From the NCBI GenBank assembly GCA_016205085.1, contig JACQJN010000091.1:1-5628 (forward strand): DNA of 5,628 bases, in the 5' to 3' direction. Shown piece by piece: positions 3,782-5,628 of the stretch. The notes beneath the pieces were generated by a model. That model ran no database searches and was not told where the DNA came from. It saw nothing but the letters and a program-made list of their open reading frames with translations. How positions within the stretch are numbered: the first letter of the stretch is position 1; the number at the start of each line of letters is the position of its first letter. The DNA comes from Elusimicrobiota bacterium. Lineage in GTDB: Bacteria > Elusimicrobiota > Elusimicrobia > JACQJN01. A program made the position numbers and the translations under genes.

Positions 3782-5628
3782 ATGGCAGACGAAAAAAAAG
3801 ACCCTGAATTTCCTAAACCACCCAAACCACCCTTGACACCTCCCCTTCCCCCCGCTCTGGGGAAGGGAGTTCCTCCTTTGCCTATGCAAAAGCTTCCTCC
3901 TATGCAGGGAGGAGGGGTTCCACCTGTCAAATCGACGGGTCCTGCGGCTGCCGGTCCGGCCGTGCCGCAAGAAGACCTTCGGATCCGAGACTCGGAGGAG
4001 AAGAGAAAGGAAATGGAGCGGAAGGTTTTGGAGATGGAAAAGAAGCTCCAAGAGGAGCGGGAAAAGGTTCTTTTGGCCAATTTAAGGTCCCAGGAAGAGG
4101 CGGCCCTATCTTCCAAGGTGGAGGTTTCCCTTAAAGAGATTCAGGAGAAGTTGCGCCGGGACCGGCGCGAACAGGAGATGGAGGAAGCCCGGGCCCGCCT
4201 GGAGGGGCGCGTCAAGGAGTTGGAGCAGAAGCTGGCTCAGGAACGGGAAACCTGGGTTCACACGCTCAAAGGTTCCATGCGTCAGAAGGAGGTTCAGGAC
4301 CGCGAGGTGGAGACCCATTTTACCGCGCGAATCCAGGAGTTGGAGCGAAGGTGGCTGGAAGAGAAAGCCCAATGGCAAAAGGCTTTCCTATCCAAAGAAG
4401 AAGAAATACGGACCTTAAAAGTCACCCTGGAAAAGATGAAAGGGCTGGAGTCCGATATCCTTCGCCTGAATATGGAGAAGCAGAATTGGGAGAAGGATGT
4501 TTCCGGTCTTAGATCTCGCCTGGAAGAAACCCAGAAGGGAAAATCCGAGCTTGAGGCGCAGGTGAGAGGGGCCCAAGAGAAGGAAAAAGAGTTTTTTGAA
4601 TTGAAGTCCCAATTGGCTCTGCTTAAATCTCGAGAGGAACGCTTGATGGTCGATTTGGAAAGAGCCCAGCATGACTTGGCGACGGTGGGACAGCGCTTGG
4701 AACAGGAAAAGGAAGAGGAACTAAAGACCCTTCGCTCTCAGCTGGAGGAGGCATTGGAGGCCAAGGAGAAACAGGTGGCTCAACTGGCCCAGGAAAAGAT
4801 TCGGGCGGTTTCGGAATTAATCAAACAAAGAAGCACCTTGACGCGTCTTCAGGCTATCAATGTGGCGTTGGAGAGAGATAGAAATCAAGCCCGCGCTGAA
4901 AGAGCCAAAATCCAGCAGTCCACTCAGGGACAGACGCAGGAGGTCCAAAAGCTGAAGGAGGATTTGGCCCAGATTCATGACAGGCACCTGCAGGAATTGA
5001 GAGATCAACAGGTGTCGATCCGTAGGGAGTTGGAAGCCTCCTTCCGGGCGGAGCTGGAGCGGCAAGTTTATTCCGAACGGGAGAGAGCTAAGAAAGAGAA
5101 ACATGGCGAGTTGATGAATTTTGAGAAAGAGCTCCGGGCTCGTTTAGAAAAGGAGTGGGAACAAAAAACCTCTCTTCAGTCTTCTGCGGTGGGCGAGCTT
5201 CAGCAGGCCAGGGGGATGGCGGAGAGAAGTTTGGCCGAGTCAGAGCAAAAACTGTCCGAGTTACAATCAAAACTTTCGGAAGCGCAGCAAAGGGTGTCCA
5301 AAGAGGAGAGCTCTCGGCAGGCTTTGATCCAGCAAAACTCACAAATGGATCAGGCGTTGAAAAATAAAGCCAATGAATTGATCCAGCAGGAGGCCAACTT
5401 TAACCAAAAACTCAATCTGCTCAAACAGGACACGGACGCCCGTATCAAGGCGCTTCAAGGACAGGTCGAGTCGGAAAAAAAGAAGGGTGCCGACCTCTTA
5501 AAACAGGTTCAGATAAAGGGAGAGGTGGAGAAAAAATACAAGACGGTGTATCCCTTGGCTTTCTTGGGCGTGTTGGGCTTGGGTATATTGGGAGTCATAG
5601 GATGGTGGTGGTATCAGGATCTGCAGAG
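3782..5628 (+). CDS. proline-rich long coiled-coil protein with C-terminal membrane helix (partial, 3' end beyond window)
   Basis: An open frame of 615 codons runs off the window without a stop. Residues 1-60 are disordered and rich in proline (PKPPKPPLTPPLPPALGKG from residue 12, then VPPLP and KLPPM), with glycine and alanine. Residues about 63-585 are almost continuous charged helix, dominated by E, K, Q, R and L with heptad-like spacing and very few prolines or glycines, so a long coiled coil is expected. Tryptophans recur within it at 158, 191, 198, 236 and 459, which is uncommon for simple coiled coils. A hydrophobic segment at about 590-611 (PLAFLGVLGLGILGVIG followed by three Trp and a Tyr) is a membrane helix. 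With no signal peptide, the coiled coil should be cytoplasmic, tethered at its C-terminal end; what lies beyond the helix is not seen. I recognise no named family, and similarity to myosin, SMC or AglZ-like proteins would be coiled-coil composition only. Being co-transcribed with the FliF-FliG fusion suggests a scaffold or filament attached to that complex (inference). Confidence 0.85.
   Translation, partial: MADEKKDPEFPKPPKPPLTPPLPPALGKGVPPLPMQKLPPMQGGGVPPVKSTGPAAAGPAVPQEDLRIRDSEEKRKEMERKVLEMEKKLQEEREKVLLANLRSQEEAALSSKVEVSLKEIQEKLRRDRREQEMEEARARLEGRVKELEQKLAQERETWVHTLKGSMRQKEVQDREVETHFTARIQELERRWLEEKAQWQKAFLSKEEEIRTLKVTLEKMKGLESDILRLNMEKQNWEKDVSGLRSRLEETQKGKSELEAQVRGAQEKEKEFFELKSQLALLKSREERLMVDLERAQHDLATVGQRLEQEKEEELKTLRSQLEEALEAKEKQVAQLAQEKIRAVSELIKQRSTLTRLQAINVALERDRNQARAERAKIQQSTQGQTQEVQKLKEDLAQIHDRHLQELRDQQVSIRRELEASFRAELERQVYSERERAKKEKHGELMNFEKELRARLEKEWEQKTSLQSSAVGELQQARGMAERSLAESEQKLSELQSKLSEAQQRVSKEESSRQALIQQNSQMDQALKNKANELIQQEANFNQKLNLLKQDTDARIKALQGQVESEKKKGADLLKQVQIKGEVEKKYKTVYPLAFLGVLGLGILGVIGWWWYQDLQ

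Noticed and set aside
3792..3799. Run of eight A bases in codons 4-6 of gene 3 as a phase-variation or slippage site
   Set aside because: Glu-Lys-Lys codons give such runs readily, the frame is intact, and nothing else points to programmed slippage.
3697..5342. Series of minus-strand open frames opposite gene 3
   Set aside because: They are rich in Leu, Phe, Ser and Pro, as expected from reading Glu/Lys/Gln codons in reverse. They lack ribosome binding sites and overlap a clean coiled-coil frame.
5155..5367. Plus-strand open frame of 70 codons
   Set aside because: It is out of frame within gene 3, which runs through without a stop, and has no recognisable features.

Overview
The window is a co-directional, three-gene block on the + strand of a Gram-negative bacterium. 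The evidence for an outer membrane is a Sec-exported PorV/PorQ-type barrel protein. Base composition looks moderate (roughly half G+C, by eye) and codon use is similar across all three genes, so nothing suggests recent transfer of one of them. I cannot name the lineage. PorV-like proteins carrying TPRs, together with giant coiled-coil proteins, fit poorly characterised phyla of the FCB/PVC/Omnitrophota/Elusimicrobiota kind better than a model proteobacterium, but this is a guess.

Layout: a strong sigma70-type promoter (11-38) with a palindrome over its -10 box opens the window. It drives a leader of about 145 nt whose last part (about 111-185) is a cyclic di-GMP-I (GEMM-I) riboswitch aptamer. 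Four nucleotides after the aptamer begins gene 1 (190-1764), a PorV/PorQ-like outer-membrane protein with a TPR tail. A 70-nt gap holds a possible second promoter and one arm of a 14-bp perfect inverted repeat whose other arm lies inside gene 2. Gene 2 (1835-3754) is the notable gene: one polypeptide carrying an exported segment, the FliF RBM3-type domain, the second FliF membrane helix, the FliG middle and C-terminal domains, and a C-terminal TPR. Gene 3 (3782 to the window end, incomplete) starts 27 nt later behind a good Shine-Dalgarno. It encodes a proline-rich N-terminus, about 520 residues of coiled coil and a membrane helix close to the window end.

Working together (inference): gene 2 looks like a stripped-down MS-ring/switch protein in which FliF and FliG are fused. 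The charged residues by which flagellar FliG meets the MotA stator are almost all replaced, and the FliM-binding EHPQ motif is degenerate. This argues against an ordinary flagellum. It points to a flagellar-derived envelope machine that also uses an outer-membrane barrel-TPR protein and a long membrane-anchored coiled-coil filament, placed under c-di-GMP control. Such a system could serve motility, adhesion, secretion or cell-envelope organisation; the sequence does not say which. No tRNA, rRNA, CRISPR, insertion sequence or convincing intrinsic terminator was seen. The only non-coding stretches are 1-189, 1765-1834 and 3755-3781.
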